A program made the translations under genes and the position numbers. From Erythrophleum ivorense (taxonomy: Eukaryota; Streptophyta; Magnoliopsida; Fabales; Fabaceae): a DNA stretch of 64,000 nt. Shown here piece after piece: positions 11,453 through 23,415 of this stretch (positions within the stretch are counted from its first letter, which is position 1; each line of letters opens with the position of its first letter). The notes below the pieces were generated by a model, which worked only from the letters and a program-made list of their open reading frames with translations, ran no database searches and was not told the origin of the DNA. The DNA is taken from contig JAIUCV010000004.1 in assembly GCA_026724425.1 (NCBI GenBank), forward strand, positions 4,102,001 to 4,166,000, in the 5' to 3' direction.

Positions 11453-13439
11453 GTGAAAGTATTATATACAATAAATCAAAAACATTTTTAGATATTTGAC
11501 CATTAAGTCTGGCCTTTCACTGGCTTCTAGAGCATGTATCAACTAATGGTTTTGTTAAGCATCACACTTAAAAAAATTACTAATGATTATCATTTTTTAA
11601 AATAAAAAAAAATTAAATTTAAATATTTCCTTATTAGGTTTTTTTAAAAATAAAAATGACATTTGTGAAGTATATTGAATTATAAAAAGAAAATGTTCAC
11701 TTATCATATTTTATTAAGGAATATGATAACAAATACCTTAAAATTTTCACTTAAGTTATGTTTCTTTTAAAATACAACAAAGATTTTCTTATTTAAAGGT
11801 AGATTAAGAAGACATTGAAGCATTCGCACTATTTGTCATTTTTTTTATTTGTATGACTTTTTTTTGAAAAAAAATTATATCTAAAAACCTATATCATATA
11901 AAATTTATAATAAAAGACTTTAAAAATTAAAATTATCATTACAATTAGATTTTAAAAGATTTACAATCAATTTTAAAAGATTTATTATTAAGTATAGAAA
12001 AGTATTAAATTTTTCTATGTTCAATAATAAATCTTTTAAAATTGATAATAAATCTCTTAAAATTTTATGGTAATGATAGTCTTTAAAAATAATATTAACT
12101 TTTAAGATATTTTATTTTAAATTTTATATAATATGAATACTTAAATATAATTTTTTTTTTCTGAACCCAATATTGGTACCACTTGACAGCCTTCATATTT
12201 TCTGGCGCTTTTCGGCAAGTAATTAGTACGTCGGAGTCTTTTAAGATTTTCAGTGTGTCTTCTCCTAGAAAGGGAAAAAAAATTTGTAAAGTTCGATCTC
12301 AAAAGCATTCAACGATCAAGCGACAAGCGCGTGTTCATATTAGTAAAGTTTGTAACCCCAAAGTTCTATATATGCGATTGTAGAATCTTTTCACAGCCGG
12401 CACTGACACGTCATCAAGCATCATAGAGTGGGCCCTGGCAGAGATGCTGAAGAACCCCGTGATGATAAAGAGAGCGCAAGAGGAGATGGACCATGTGATC
12501 GGCCGTCAACGACGCCTCCAAGAATCTGACTTGGTCAACCTCCCATATTTCCAGGTACGATATAAATTTCACAGATATTTCAGAATTCCATTCCAAAAAT
12601 TAAAAAAATTACATTTAAAGACTTAATTTTTATAATTTTATAATAAAGACCTTAAAAATTAAAATTATTTTAAGATTTTAAAAAAATTATTGTTAAATTT
12701 TAAAAAAATTACTATTAAGTTTAGAAAATCTAATAATAATTTTTTAAAACTTAATAATAAATCGCATAAAATGTAGTATAATTTTAGTTATTAAAAATAA
12801 TTTTAATTTTTAATATCATTTATTATAAATTTTACAAAATTTGGATGTAATTTTTTTCAAAAGAAAAACAAAAGCTCTCATCTGATTAGATCTGTTCAAT
12901 ATTTAATTTTTTATTATTATAACACAGGTCTAAAAGCAAATCCATGAACATTAACAACCATTCCTACTTGCTTGCAGGCCATATGCAAGGAGACATATCG
13001 GAAGCATCCGTCGACTCCGCTGAACCTGCCGCGAGTCTCCAGCGAAGCATGCGAGGTGAACGGGTACTACATACCCAAGGGCACAAGGCTAAGTGTGAAC
13101 ATCTGGGGAATAGGAAGAGACCCTGAGGTGTGGGAGAACCCACTAGAGTTCAACCCAGACCGGTTTATGAGTGGAAGGAACGCCAAGATCGATCCACGTG
13201 GGAACGACTTCGAGCTCATCCCCTTCGGAGCTGGAAGGAGGATCTGTGCAGGCACCAGGATGGGGATTGTGCTCGTTCACTACATTCTAGGCACTTTGGT
13301 TCATTCCTTTGAATGGAAGCTTCCACATGGGGTCTCTGAGTTGAACATGGAGGAGAGTTTTGGGCTTGCCTTGCAGAAGAAAGTGCCTCTTGCTGCCTTG
13401 GTTTCTCCTAGGTTGTCTCCTGATGCTTACATTCCTTAG
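10277..13439 (+). CDS. F3'5'H: Flavonoid 3',5'-hydroxylase, cytochrome P450 CYP75A type
   Basis: Three exons join in frame: 10277-11179 (301 codons), 12384-12554 (57) and 12978-13439 (153 plus stop), giving 511 residues, normal for the family. Introns have GT/AG ends. Seen in order: N-terminal membrane anchor (about 9-30), proline hinge PPGP (38-41), I-helix AGTDTS (306-311) opening exon 2, ExxR as ETYR (363-366), FNPDRF (416-421) and heme loop FGAGRRICAG with Cys448. The sequence after the heme loop, TRMGIVLVHYILGTLVHSF, and GLALQ at 487-491 fit CYP75A rather than the 3'-hydroxylase CYP75B. The ATG has a strong context (ACCACCATGGCT). The family hydroxylates the flavonoid B-ring at 3' and 5' at the ER using NADPH-P450 reductase, opening the delphinidin/myricetin branch. 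No stops or frameshifts are seen. Confidence 0.95.
11405..11447. repeat. (AC)n microsatellite in intron 1 of the P450
   Basis: About 21 AC repeats, followed by ATATATGTG, lie in intron 1 of the F3'5'H gene. A tract this long is likely to vary in length between alleles. Confidence 0.95.
11867..12160. mobile_element. AT-rich foldback MITE, copy 1 (P450 intron 1)
   Basis: The sequence starts AAAAAAAATTATATCT and ends AAATATAATTTTTTTT. The two halves are broadly inverted repeats of each other, with internal motifs ATAATAAAAGACTTTAAAAATTAAAATTA and the reverse-oriented TAGTCTTTAAAAATAATATTAA. Similar layouts occur at 12602-12857 and 24749-25059. No transposase is encoded. The target duplication cannot be told apart from the A/T-rich flanks. 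Confidence 0.65.
12602..12857. mobile_element. AT-rich foldback MITE, copy 2 (P450 intron 2)
   Basis: Same arrangement as the intron 1 element: AAAAAAATTACATTTAAAGACTT at the left, TTTGGATGTAATTTTTTT at the right, and internal ATAATAAAGACCTTAAAAATTAAAATTAT with its inverse. It nearly fills intron 2 of the F3'5'H gene. It is diverged from copy 1, so the insertions are probably independent. Confidence 0.65.
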
Positions 13440-14604
13440 AAGGATTACACTTATATTTTTGTGTATTTATGTGGCTGGCTGATCCCTGCTTGGCCTTAAT
13501 TGGAAATTATGCTTTTAAGTTGCATGCTGGTAATGGTATATAGTGTAATAATTATGCATGAAGAGTTATCTCTGAGAAGAGAGGCTTTTGATGCAGTAAC
13601 AATATGTTCTGAGTTCTTATTTGTTGCAGCGTAAATCTGTGTGAAATATATGTCAAACTTGGAAGTTGTGGTTCAGTGCCAGTGTGGTTGATCCATGCAT
13701 GGCCTTGGTAATTAACCTTTTCTGTATATCACATCCAAATGTGGAAGCCCTGGCGCCTGCCTCCGTCCTGGCCTTAAATTGGTATATCACATCAGCGAAT
13801 CGTAATCCTTTATTTTTTATAATGTGATTTGAGATACAGTCTTACCAACAAAATTAGGTGTATTTGATATTTTTAGTCACACTAAATATTTTTTTGATAT
13901 ATTTAATATTAATCTTATTGTAGTTTTTTGAGAGTTATTATCCTAATTTTTTTATCATTCTTTTGTTCTCTTTAACATGTAAACTATATAAGTATAACGG
14001 GATCAGGTGGATATTTCATTTAAGTAACGAAAGGCAATTTTGGAAAATAATCAGTGTCGACGCGTTTTCTCCCCCAATCTCTCTATATTTGGGGAGAAAA
14101 TTTGTGCGTGGGACTCACTGTACTTTTTCCTCACGAGTCTTTCTTCTCTCCTGATTTCTCCTCGACACAAACGGGAGAAATCTCCATTTTTCCCTCCCTC
14201 CCTTTCTTTTCTCTCCAATAATCACCCCATCCAAACGCAACGTTATTCAGCTTTGAGCAGTATGTGGGACAAAGAATCACGTGTGGCCCATAACACTAGG
14301 AATCACATGCACATCGCATAAGATGGCCATGGAAACGTGTGATGCACGCATTCCGAAACATTCATTCTCGGTTAGTTGTCTGGCAATTTCAAAATATATG
14401 GATTTGGCAAGGGCTCTCTTTCCACGTCAGTTTTGCGTTCCTCCTGTATCTCCTCTTTCTTTCTATTTTATGTATACAAATCTTTCAGATCTTTTCTTTT
14501 TTTCAAAAAGGATGATAGATTTGAGAAGAACTTTTAAATCTATCATTCTTTTATAAAAATGAGTTTGATACGCAAAATATTATGTATAAAAGGAATAGAA
14601 TGAA
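13440..14604. other. 3' flank of the P450; pyrimidine-rich block
   Basis: The P450 3' UTR probably lies in the first 150-250 bases; AATAAT near 13546 is a possible poly(A) signal. The stretch 14140-14220 is unusually rich in C and T (CTCTCC, CCCTCCCTCC). No other gene is recognised. Confidence 0.45.
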
Positions 14605-17427
14605 TGTGACGACCCTAACTTCTAATCATTGTAATTAAGGTTAAATATGTGATTAACAATCTTAATCCTTAGTTACATGTCATTAAAACTAATTACATTG
14701 TAAAAATATGGGGAAATTTGAACCTCAATTTCATTAGAGTCATCAACCATATAATTACGAATACTTACGTACCTCAGGGGAAACAACATTCATTTATGAG
14801 CCTTGATTCTATTACCTATCATTTCAACTCACATTTATCTTCTATCAATGTTTACAAGTTATCCCTTGGGGTTATAATATGAAAAACCAAGATTTTCTAG
14901 TTAATATAAGGATTTCAGGACATTCGTCGTGGCCAATTTCCCTTTAGCCGCAGCCAATTTCCCTCGGCTTCACCCCTCGCATCGCTACTAATTTTGCCGC
15001 AGCCAACCTACATGGCGCTGCGGCGAAGAAGCCTCCTGGAACTTCCCTCACTCGCGCTCTCGCTATTGGCCACGACCAATACCTACTTTTGTCGCTGCCA
15101 ATTCCTCTCTGGAATGCCTAACTCATTTTTACAAAAGTTCACCGCGGCCAATTCCTTAATTCGTTGCGGCGAATTACCTTATGGACAACTCCCAGTTTAG
15201 CCTCTCACATTTCGCCGTGGCCAATTCACTATTCGCTGCGGCGAATTGCTCTCTGGTGCTCTTCCTGGGCAACTTCGCCACTATTGGCCTCGGCTAACCG
15301 TATTTTGGCCGCGGCCAAATGTCTTCTGATCCTACTACTCTTGAAACTTTGCCTCATACTCTCCACTCTCTATTTAGGGACCCTCTAGAGCCACTCTTCC
15401 ACTTATTGTAAGGTTCTATTAGCACTTATCTACTGAATTCCTTAGCCATTAGATCATTACCTATCTCATAATTAAAGATGGATTCTCCTACTCATTCATT
15501 GGTTTTATATCAACAGATTTACAATTTCTCACAATGGTAATTGAATCATACTTTCATTGAGTATTTCATGCATCAATATATCATAGAATTACATTACTCA
15601 AATAGTCAATATATCATAGGTTCATTAGCCAAAATGAGTGTCGAGATTCATACATCCATCAACAACTAATGTAAAGCCTATTACTCATTAGTTACATTCC
15701 ATGTTAACAAAATATAATCTCCTACACTTGGCAATGCAGATACATGATGATGCTATACAAAAGTTAATAAAATTAGCATCTACTCTATTCTACTCAGACC
15801 AAGTGTAGCTCCCCACACCCGGCCTCAACTCATGGATGTTCATTCACTTGCTTACCCTTATCCTTACCTGAAGAACCTTCACCTGAAATATTAATTCCAT
15901 AAAACGGGGTGAGATATAAATATCAGTAACCAAGACAATTCCATCATATATTCCAGTTTAATTAGCATACATGCATAATTTCACATAAGCAACAGCAAAA
16001 TACCAGTCATATCAGTAAATGAAACAAGTAGGCTATCATGATTACTATCCCATACTAGCAATCATATTTTCATATGTTAAAAGCTATTAATATCAGGAGA
16101 GGCCCATCCACGACACTCACTCCTCATTGAGCACAACCAGGGTTCAGTGCATCTGGGGTTTGATCATAACTCGGTGTTCGATCGAAGCATATACACCGGT
16201 GGCAGCCGTATCACAGCTCCACCATTGACTCACAAAGTCCAATCACAATTCAATAGATAGCCAACCAATCAATTCAACATTTCAAATCATTTATGTACAA
16301 CAACATATGAAATTAAATCATATATATGCATGGAATTTTTATAAATCTGGTTATCTCATTTGTAGACACTTGCAACAGTCACCAATGGTGCAGAAATCCT
16401 CCTATAACCATAGCATCATAGAATTACTACTCTAATTCATCATTAACAGTTGCAATCAGTACCCAAAAAATTTAAAATGCTAATGACTATCTAAGAATCA
16501 CTTACCCAACCATTATAAGTCTCAAATTCGGATTAAGTATGTCTCCTACCAGAAACTTCAATATTTAATCCAAAATCCTAAGCAAATTCGTAAGAAATTA
16601 ATACCCATATTATAAATAAACTATGGGGGTCTCAAACTAGCAAAAAAAGCATCAAAATGGAGAGTTTATATTTACCTAATATCAGCCCTAGCCTCTACTT
16701 ACGAATTTCATCAAGAAAATCTCCAAACACCCACATTTCAGATTTTGAGTATGGTGAAAATACTCCAAATGAAAAACTAATCAGACCAAAATGAAGAGAA
16801 AGATGAGAGGATCAAGTTATATAACTATTACCTTGGCTGATTTTGAGCTTAGAGGTGAGAAATGGTGGATTTAGGCCAAAAACCCTAACCTCCCATTTGG
16901 ACCTCCGAATTTGAGTTGTGTTTTTGTATTTCAGCAAGTGGGGAAAAGGCTGAAGCATTAGGGTTTAAATTAGGTTTTAGTTGGGTTAAATATGGGTCAT
17001 GGGTTGCTCTAAGGTCCAACTCCAAATGGGCTTCAGATTTTTAGCCTTGTTGGGCCAGTTTTAAGGTGTTAGGTTGCTGAAATTTCAATTGAGCCAGACC
17101 AAGTTTTAGGATCTCTATTGTTTTGGGTCTGCACAAGGTTTATTGAGACTTCCTAAGAGCCTATGCAAGGTGGATCTTGGGCCTCTATCAGATTGAATTA
17201 TATTGGGCCTGCACCTAGTTTATTGGACCCCTATTAGCCTCTTATCATGACCTTCTACATTAATTTGGGCCTAGATGAAATTTTTCTCCCAATTAAATCT
17301 CAAATCCATATTAATAATTTATCTCTATAAAATCTTCATTCACTTTACTTGCCCGATTATCTCATATTAATTATTCTTAATTAACCTAATCTATAATTAA
17401 CACCTTAATTAATTATGGGGTGTTACA
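14605..17427 (+). mobile_element. Solo LTR A with perfect TSD (Ty3/gypsy type)
   Basis: A 2823-bp sequence begins TGTGACGACCCTAAC and ends ATGGGGTGTTACA. It is flanked on both sides by the 5-bp duplication ATGAA (14600-14604 and 17428-17432). TG...CA ends, length and a 5-bp TSD are those of a gypsy LTR; no internal region remains, so it is a solo LTR left by recombination. A fragment of a related copy lies inverted at 1-437. The LTR contains a CpG-rich palindrome cluster. Lineage is inferred from length and from the chromovirus-type relatives at 41-62 kb. Orientation is likely plus, by position of the palindromes. Confidence 0.92.
14935..15320. repeat. CGCGG-centred palindrome cluster in LTR A
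   Basis: A series of GC-rich palindromes and half-palindromes, including the perfect 16-mer TTTGGCCGCGGCCAAA at 15304-15319 and repeated units such as CGCGGCCAATTC and GCTGCGGCGAATT, spaced tens of bases apart. They correspond in position to the CTCGCCGCGGCGAG cluster at 32-158. Confidence 0.85.
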
Positions 17428-17432
17428 ATGAA

Positions 17433-18045
17433 AAAAGGATTGAAAATAATACTCATATTTGAAAATAAAAAAGCTATTATTAAGTAATAATAATAAAAAT
17501 ATAATAAATATTGTATATTTCTCTTTTTGAAAAAAGAATCTATTTCTCTTTATACACCAATCAAGCCATAAATTGTCAAAAAGGTTTAATTTTTCTTTTC
17601 CTACCATATCTAAAATGTTCTAGTGTTTCAATTTGCTAACTTATATTGATAGATTTAATTTTTTTTTATAATTTTTTTCAGTTAGAGTTAGAATTCTTGT
17701 TTTCGTTCAATTAATATTTGTAATTTTTCTTTTCTTTACTTTAAGATATCAACAAATTTTTATTTACAACTATTTTGCCATTTCAATTGTATATTATATA
17801 TACATTATTAGTCTAATTCATTTAAATTCACACATAATCCGAGCTTAGAATATAGTATTTGTTAGTAAAAAGAAACAGGTGACAATCAATAAGATTTTTT
17901 TTATAATTTTGTTTAATAAATACTGCATTTTGAATTTAAATGAATTAATTTAATATTATTGGACAATATACAAATTATGTGTTACAATAATTGCATGTAA
18001 GATTTTTCAAAAAGATATATTGTAATGTTGTGAATATTGTTAGGT
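17433..18045. other. Intergenic AT-rich DNA
   Basis: No gene, repeat boundary or RNA is recognised here; only chance ORFs in AT-rich sequence. Confidence 0.6.
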
Positions 18046-18677
18046 GGGGTAAAATATACTTTTAATCTCTTAACGTTGTTTAAAGTTGTACTTTCATTTC
18101 TTAACTTTATTTTATTTCAATTTTGTCCCTTAACTTTATGTCATATTTTACTTTCATTTCTAAATTTTATTTTGTTCCAATGTGATCACTTAAGTTTACT
18201 TTATGTTTAACTTTTGTCCTTAGTTTCATTTTGTTCAATTTGGTCCCTTATCTTACAAAAGTAACTTAAACATTTCCTTCTCTCTAATATTACCAAGTTA
18301 TTTAATAGAAAAGTTTTAGATTCCTCATTGTGGTTTATTATAGTTAAAGCCAAATGACAAGAAGATTATTAAAGTTAAGTTACTAAGAAGTCCTGCATGA
18401 CTTTTTAATTAAGCCTTTTCATTTGATGGTATTAGAAAGAAGGATACATTTGGGTAGTTTTTGGAAGTTAAGGGACTAAGTTAAAATTAAATGAAATTAA
18501 GTAAAGAAAGTAAAATTTGGGATAAAGTTAAAAGATTAAATTAAAATCAAAAGAAATTAATAGATGAAAATAAAAATTGAGGTAAAATTAAAAAAAATCA
18601 AATTAGAATCAAATGAAACTAAAAAACAAAAAATAAAATCTCAAATAAAATTAAAGGATCAAAGGTGATTTTTACCC
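18046..18677. mobile_element. Foldback element built of inverted short repeats
   Basis: The left end GGGGTAAAATATACTTTTAATC is matched in reverse complement by GATCAAAGGTGATTTTTACCC at the right end. The left half repeats TTAACTTTATTTTATTTCAATTTTGTCCC-like units of about 50-60 bp, and the right half repeats their reverse complement (AAATTAAATGAAATTAAG). The whole could form a long imperfect hairpin. No coding sequence or certain target duplication. It is probably a non-autonomous DNA element. Confidence 0.6.
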
Positions 18678-19055
18678 TTTTTGGTGTGACAATACAATAA
18701 ATAAACATAACTATTTTACAAATAAGCAATTAGAGTGCATTCATTGGAGGTGAACTGAAACCCAGCAAACCCATTTAGCTTGGCCCGACCCTTGCTGGGC
18801 AAATCGAGCTACGTAGGAGAGAGAAAAAGGCCAAATCAAGCCCAAAAAAAAAAATCCACCAATTGGTCTGAGTAGAGTTGGGTTTTGGATCCAACCATTT
18901 AACTATGTTAATATAGTCTAACCCAATGGGTTATATATATGTATATATTGCTCCCCTCTGATTTACATCGAAGGCTCTCACCTCTCTCATGATAGAAGCC
19001 TTAAATCCATTCGACGATTCTTGTGCAGTGTGCCCTAACTCTTCTCCCTCTCACA

Positions 19056-19624
19056 TAGGGGTGTTCATAGGTTTGGTTTGGTTCGGTTTTAGACTAAAAC
19101 CAAACCGAACCAACCTTGTCGGTTCAACAATTTTTTGGACCTTTTCGGTTTTGAATTTTAATCGGTTTGGTTCGGTTTTTGTTCGGTTTGGTTCGGTTTG
19201 GTCCGATTTGGTTCATATTTTTTTGGCCAAAAATATTTTTTTAGGATTTTATTCTTTGCAATATATATAATTTAATTTCTAATATTATGCATCTTATTAA
19301 ACTTTAACCAATAATAATGTATTTATAATTTATTATTTTTATTTTTATTTTTAGTCTAGAAAACACTCATAAATTGACAAAAAGTTTTGAAAAGTAAATA
19401 AAATAAAATAAAATAAGAGTAATATTTTATAATAAAATAATATATGTAACTTGTCGGTTTGGTTCGGTTTAACCGAACCAAACATGCCATGAACCGACAA
19501 CCGAACCGAATTAATCGGTTTTAGATTTAGAAAAACCAAACCAAACCATTTGTTAATCGGTTTTTATTGGTTTGGTTCGGTTTGAATGGTTTGGTTCGGT
19601 TTTGTTCAGTTTTGTTCACCCCTA
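19056..19624. mobile_element. hAT-type MITE with perfect 8-bp TSD
   Basis: A 569-bp element begins TAGGGGTGTTCATAGG and ends TTTTGTTCACCCCTA. It is flanked on both sides by the 8-bp duplication CTCTCACA (19048-19055 and 19625-19632). Both arms consist of GGTTTGGTTCGGTTT repeats in inverted orientation around an AT-rich core (about 19215-19450). TAGGGGTGTNCA termini and 8-bp duplications are typical of plant hAT MITEs. No transposase is encoded. Confidence 0.93.
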
Positions 19625-19632
19625 CTCTCACA

Positions 19633-22600
19633 CAACTCTTGTTTCTCCCTTCGACACCTCCACAACGCTGGCGATTTACAATTGTTTGTGTTTTCTTCCT
19701 TTGCAACACCTATCCCCTGCTTTTGATGAGATCAGATCTTCTAAAATCTAAAGACATGCCTCAAGTACACAAACTTAAATTTGTTTACGTTTTCTTCTAT
19801 GTTTTCCCTTTTCATTTTCATTTTTTTCTTCAAATGCATTGCACTTGCTTGGTTGATGCATCTTGAGAGCTTCCCTTTTTATTTTCATGATCTAAAGTCT
19901 TCCACCCAGTTTTTTTATTCTTCTTTAACTGTTTAGTAATGCAAAACTACTGTGAATTCTACCACCGCTTCCATGAAATCTACTTGGAAAGGACTTTCTT
20001 CTAGCAAGATTCATCCTTAACAATCATCTTATTGAAAATGTATTGAAATGTGAAGTTAAAACCACAAGAGTGCCTTATTCTTGGACTTTAACAGATTTCA
20101 GTTTTGTTCTGAAGCTTTCAGTTGCATCAATTTTTATTTTCAGTTCTTATATGCTTGCTTTGGAAATGTGGTAAATTAGAAAAGTTCTTCTATGCCTGCA
20201 TTAGTTTTTATTTCTAGTTCTTATACGCCTGCATTAGTTTATTTCCTTTTCAGTTTGTTGAACTATTTAGAAAAAAATCACTAACTTGGCCAGACCCGGT
20301 ATTCAACGAGGTTTGTTTGGGTCAGGTTAAGTCTCAAACCATAAAAACTACCCCAAGTACATAATTCGTCTGGGCATTGAGTACACCCTTAGCATTTATG
20401 GTGACTGGCCTCACTCAACGTAGATATATGAGTGAATTTATGTGCTATTGATAAAGCAAAATTGAAGACCTTTAATGGAAGACGAATTTCAATTTGAAGA
20501 TCAGCAAAATTGATTGTTAGACGATTTCTTTTTTTGATATTATTTGTTAGACGATTTCTAAATTTCATTTTATATGAATAATTATCAAATTTTGAATCTT
20601 TCAAATGTCACTGATTAAATTAAATTTTATAAAATTGATTAATTAAGGTCAAACCAACAACACTATCTATATATATTCTATTCTAAATTGTTCACCCAAT
20701 TATGCACTTTGACCATCACAAATAATTGATAATAAGCAAATAAATAAAACACAAAATGCAAAATAATAGAGATGCGCGTGTTGTTCACCAGCTTCATTTC
20801 TTGTCACAAGATTGGAAGTTGGAATTGGCAATGTGAGTGGATTAGACATTGAATTGTGTGATGGTATTCGTTGTGAATGGCTGATATCTACCAGCATATG
20901 CGGAGCTACGTGCGTTCTATTTTTTGGGGGGAGGGGGCTCTTAATTTTTAATTTTTTTGTCTTAATTTTTTAAAAATTAGATCTATAATATTAAATTTTA
21001 ATACTACGTCCTTATATTCTTTAGAATTTTGAATGCATTAGAACTAGACACATACATGATTGAATTATACAATTTTTTAAAATTATTTGATATTTTAATT
21101 TAAACCTAATAAATTTATACACATGTATTATGTATATAATTTAAACAAAAAGACCTTTATTATTAATTTTTTTTTTCAAAATATCATTTGTTTACTGTTA
21201 CAAATAACTACCTTTCTCTCCTTTATTTCCTTTAAAAAAAAAAATTGACCAATAATCGTGCCTATTCTCTCCCCAACTCTTTGTAATTGCTTACATCTTG
21301 TTGCTCACAAGGTGAAAGCTTTTTTTTTTTCTTTATTTTTTTTAATATGTAACTGCATATGTGAAACATAAAATAAGATGTGCTATTCAATATTTTTATA
21401 ATGTCTAAGTTTTATTAAATTGCAAAATATCTCTCAGAACTAAGGAGGCAAAACTCATTGATTTTTACATTAAAGTATACAAAGACAAAAGATTGAAAGT
21501 TAGACACTACATATGTCTATTAAATTATTAAGATTTTATTTTATATTTATTTTTTTTAATGTTACATCATTTTATAGTAATGCCACAAATTTTAATTCAT
21601 TCTTTATATTGCGTTTGTTTGATATCTAATTGTGAATTTGTGATACTTTTGGCTATTTTTAATTGTAATCTTTGTTGTATTAAAATATCATTTATGATAA
21701 GTAGGTTTGCAAAATTTTTAGATTTTGAGTAGGAGATGAAAATTTTTCTAAAGAGAAAAATGTCACTATAGCAACAATCTTTATCTAGAGTTTATGAACC
21801 TAATCTCCAACATTAACAAACTGAAATTAAATTAAGAAATTTGCCACAAGACCAAGCGAATTAAAATTTAGACAACCTGCCATTTATTAATTTGACCATG
21901 CTCAAATTATATATATATATATATATATATATGAATATGTGTGTGTGTGTAATTTAAGATGAATCGAATAATAATTTTTTATAAACAAAATAATAGTATA
22001 AATAGTTACTTTTAACCCTACTACAAATCATCAATGGCATGCGAGATTTCTTTTCATCTCTGTACTTATATTTATCAGTGTTATGTAGTTTGTAATATGG
22101 TGTGGGATTTGAAGTCCTACATTGAAAAGGGAATTAGTTAAAAATTTATAAAGAGAAACTCATTTAATATATCCAAATGGTTAGCATCTAAAAATTAAGA
22201 GCCAAGGACACTAGTCAAAGCACCAATCAACCTAGCCCTTGGCCAAATACACCTCACGATCAATGTGGAGAGGCCATAATGCAAAGCATAGACATAAGGA
22301 AAGGGATCATGGCCGACCGTGGAATATGCGGTATCGTCAAAATCACCATAAAAGGCAATGGACATTCATCAATCCTTTATTTGAGTTTTAAGATACATTT
22401 AGCTTGCTTTTACGTTTTACTTCATCTTACATTTTGTTGGTTTCGACAATGCTAAAAACTCCACTTCATGGTTCTTTAGGGTCTTATAATATATGTTTGT
22501 AAATGTTACATTGTTATCCAAAAAATTAAAAAACTTCTTGCAAAGGTTCACTTTCATACAACTCGACATACTTTGGACTAACTTGTGGATCTAATTGACG

Positions 22601-23114
22601 TGTTTTGAAGCTGAAACTATTAATTTATTGTTGGAATTTTTGCTTCCCTAAAAACTTGAAGTTTAATTGTATGTCTGTTTTTGCTATTTTACTATTTGCT
22701 TTATATTAGGGTTCGGGGAGCCAACACTGCAGAGACAAGGATACGTTACTGTTAGGTTTTAGGGAGCCTATAACACTGGGGAGGTTTTCTTTTTTTTTAA
22801 AGAACTATTTTTTAAGAACTATTCTCATAGGCTTGATCCCAAGGAAATTAAAAAAAAAAAAGAATTATACTCATAGACTTGATACCATATCTTAACCTAA
22901 AATATTAAGTATTAGATATATGAGTCAATTTACTTATATAACTTTCACATAGTCTATTTTCTTCTGATGTGTGAGGCTTTCTATTTACACTTGAATCCAA
23001 CACTTTATTAATGTCTTAAGTAACTTATTTTAAGTGTAAAATTTAATAACTGAATATAAAAATAAACTTTGTTTAATGTTGAAAACTATAAAAGAAAAGC
23101 TTCTATAATTTAAT
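19633..23114. other. Intergenic DNA with short microsatellites
   Basis: AT-rich sequence with no recognised gene. A (TA)n tract (about 21907-21932) followed by (GT)n (about 21940-21950) is the clearest repeat. The stretch 22200-22380 is slightly more GC-rich, but I see no protein in it. Confidence 0.55.
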
Positions 23115-23149
23115 AAACACTACAGGAAATTACTGGAATGAGGACGTTG

Positions 23150-23415
23150 GCCTAACCACGGGTATCATAACCGTGGTTAAGCCATGGCTTTAACCATGGT
23201 TCAGCTAAACGTGGTTAAGCCAAGAAACAGCCACGGTTTTAGTAAACCGTGGCTAAGGTTGAAACTTAGCCACGATTTACTTAAAACTGTGGGAACCATT
23301 GCCACGTTTTGGAAAAATCATGGGAAACTAACCATAGTTTTTCCTAAACTGTGGTAAAATAACCACGATTTTTTATGAAACCGTGGTTAAAATTTTATCA
23401 GAATCGTGGTTAAGA
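23150..23415. repeat. CACTA left subterminal repeats
   Basis: At least eight copies of a 10-12 bp motif (ACCGTGGTTAAG or its complement CTTAACCACGGT, with variants) occupy this stretch in mixed orientation. In En/Spm such repeats bind the element-encoded TnpA-like protein. Confidence 0.88.

Noticed and set aside
19527..19866. ORFs with repeated NQTNK/GLVRF-like residues
   Set aside because: They are translations of the GGTTTGGTTCGGTTT repeats of the hAT MITE.
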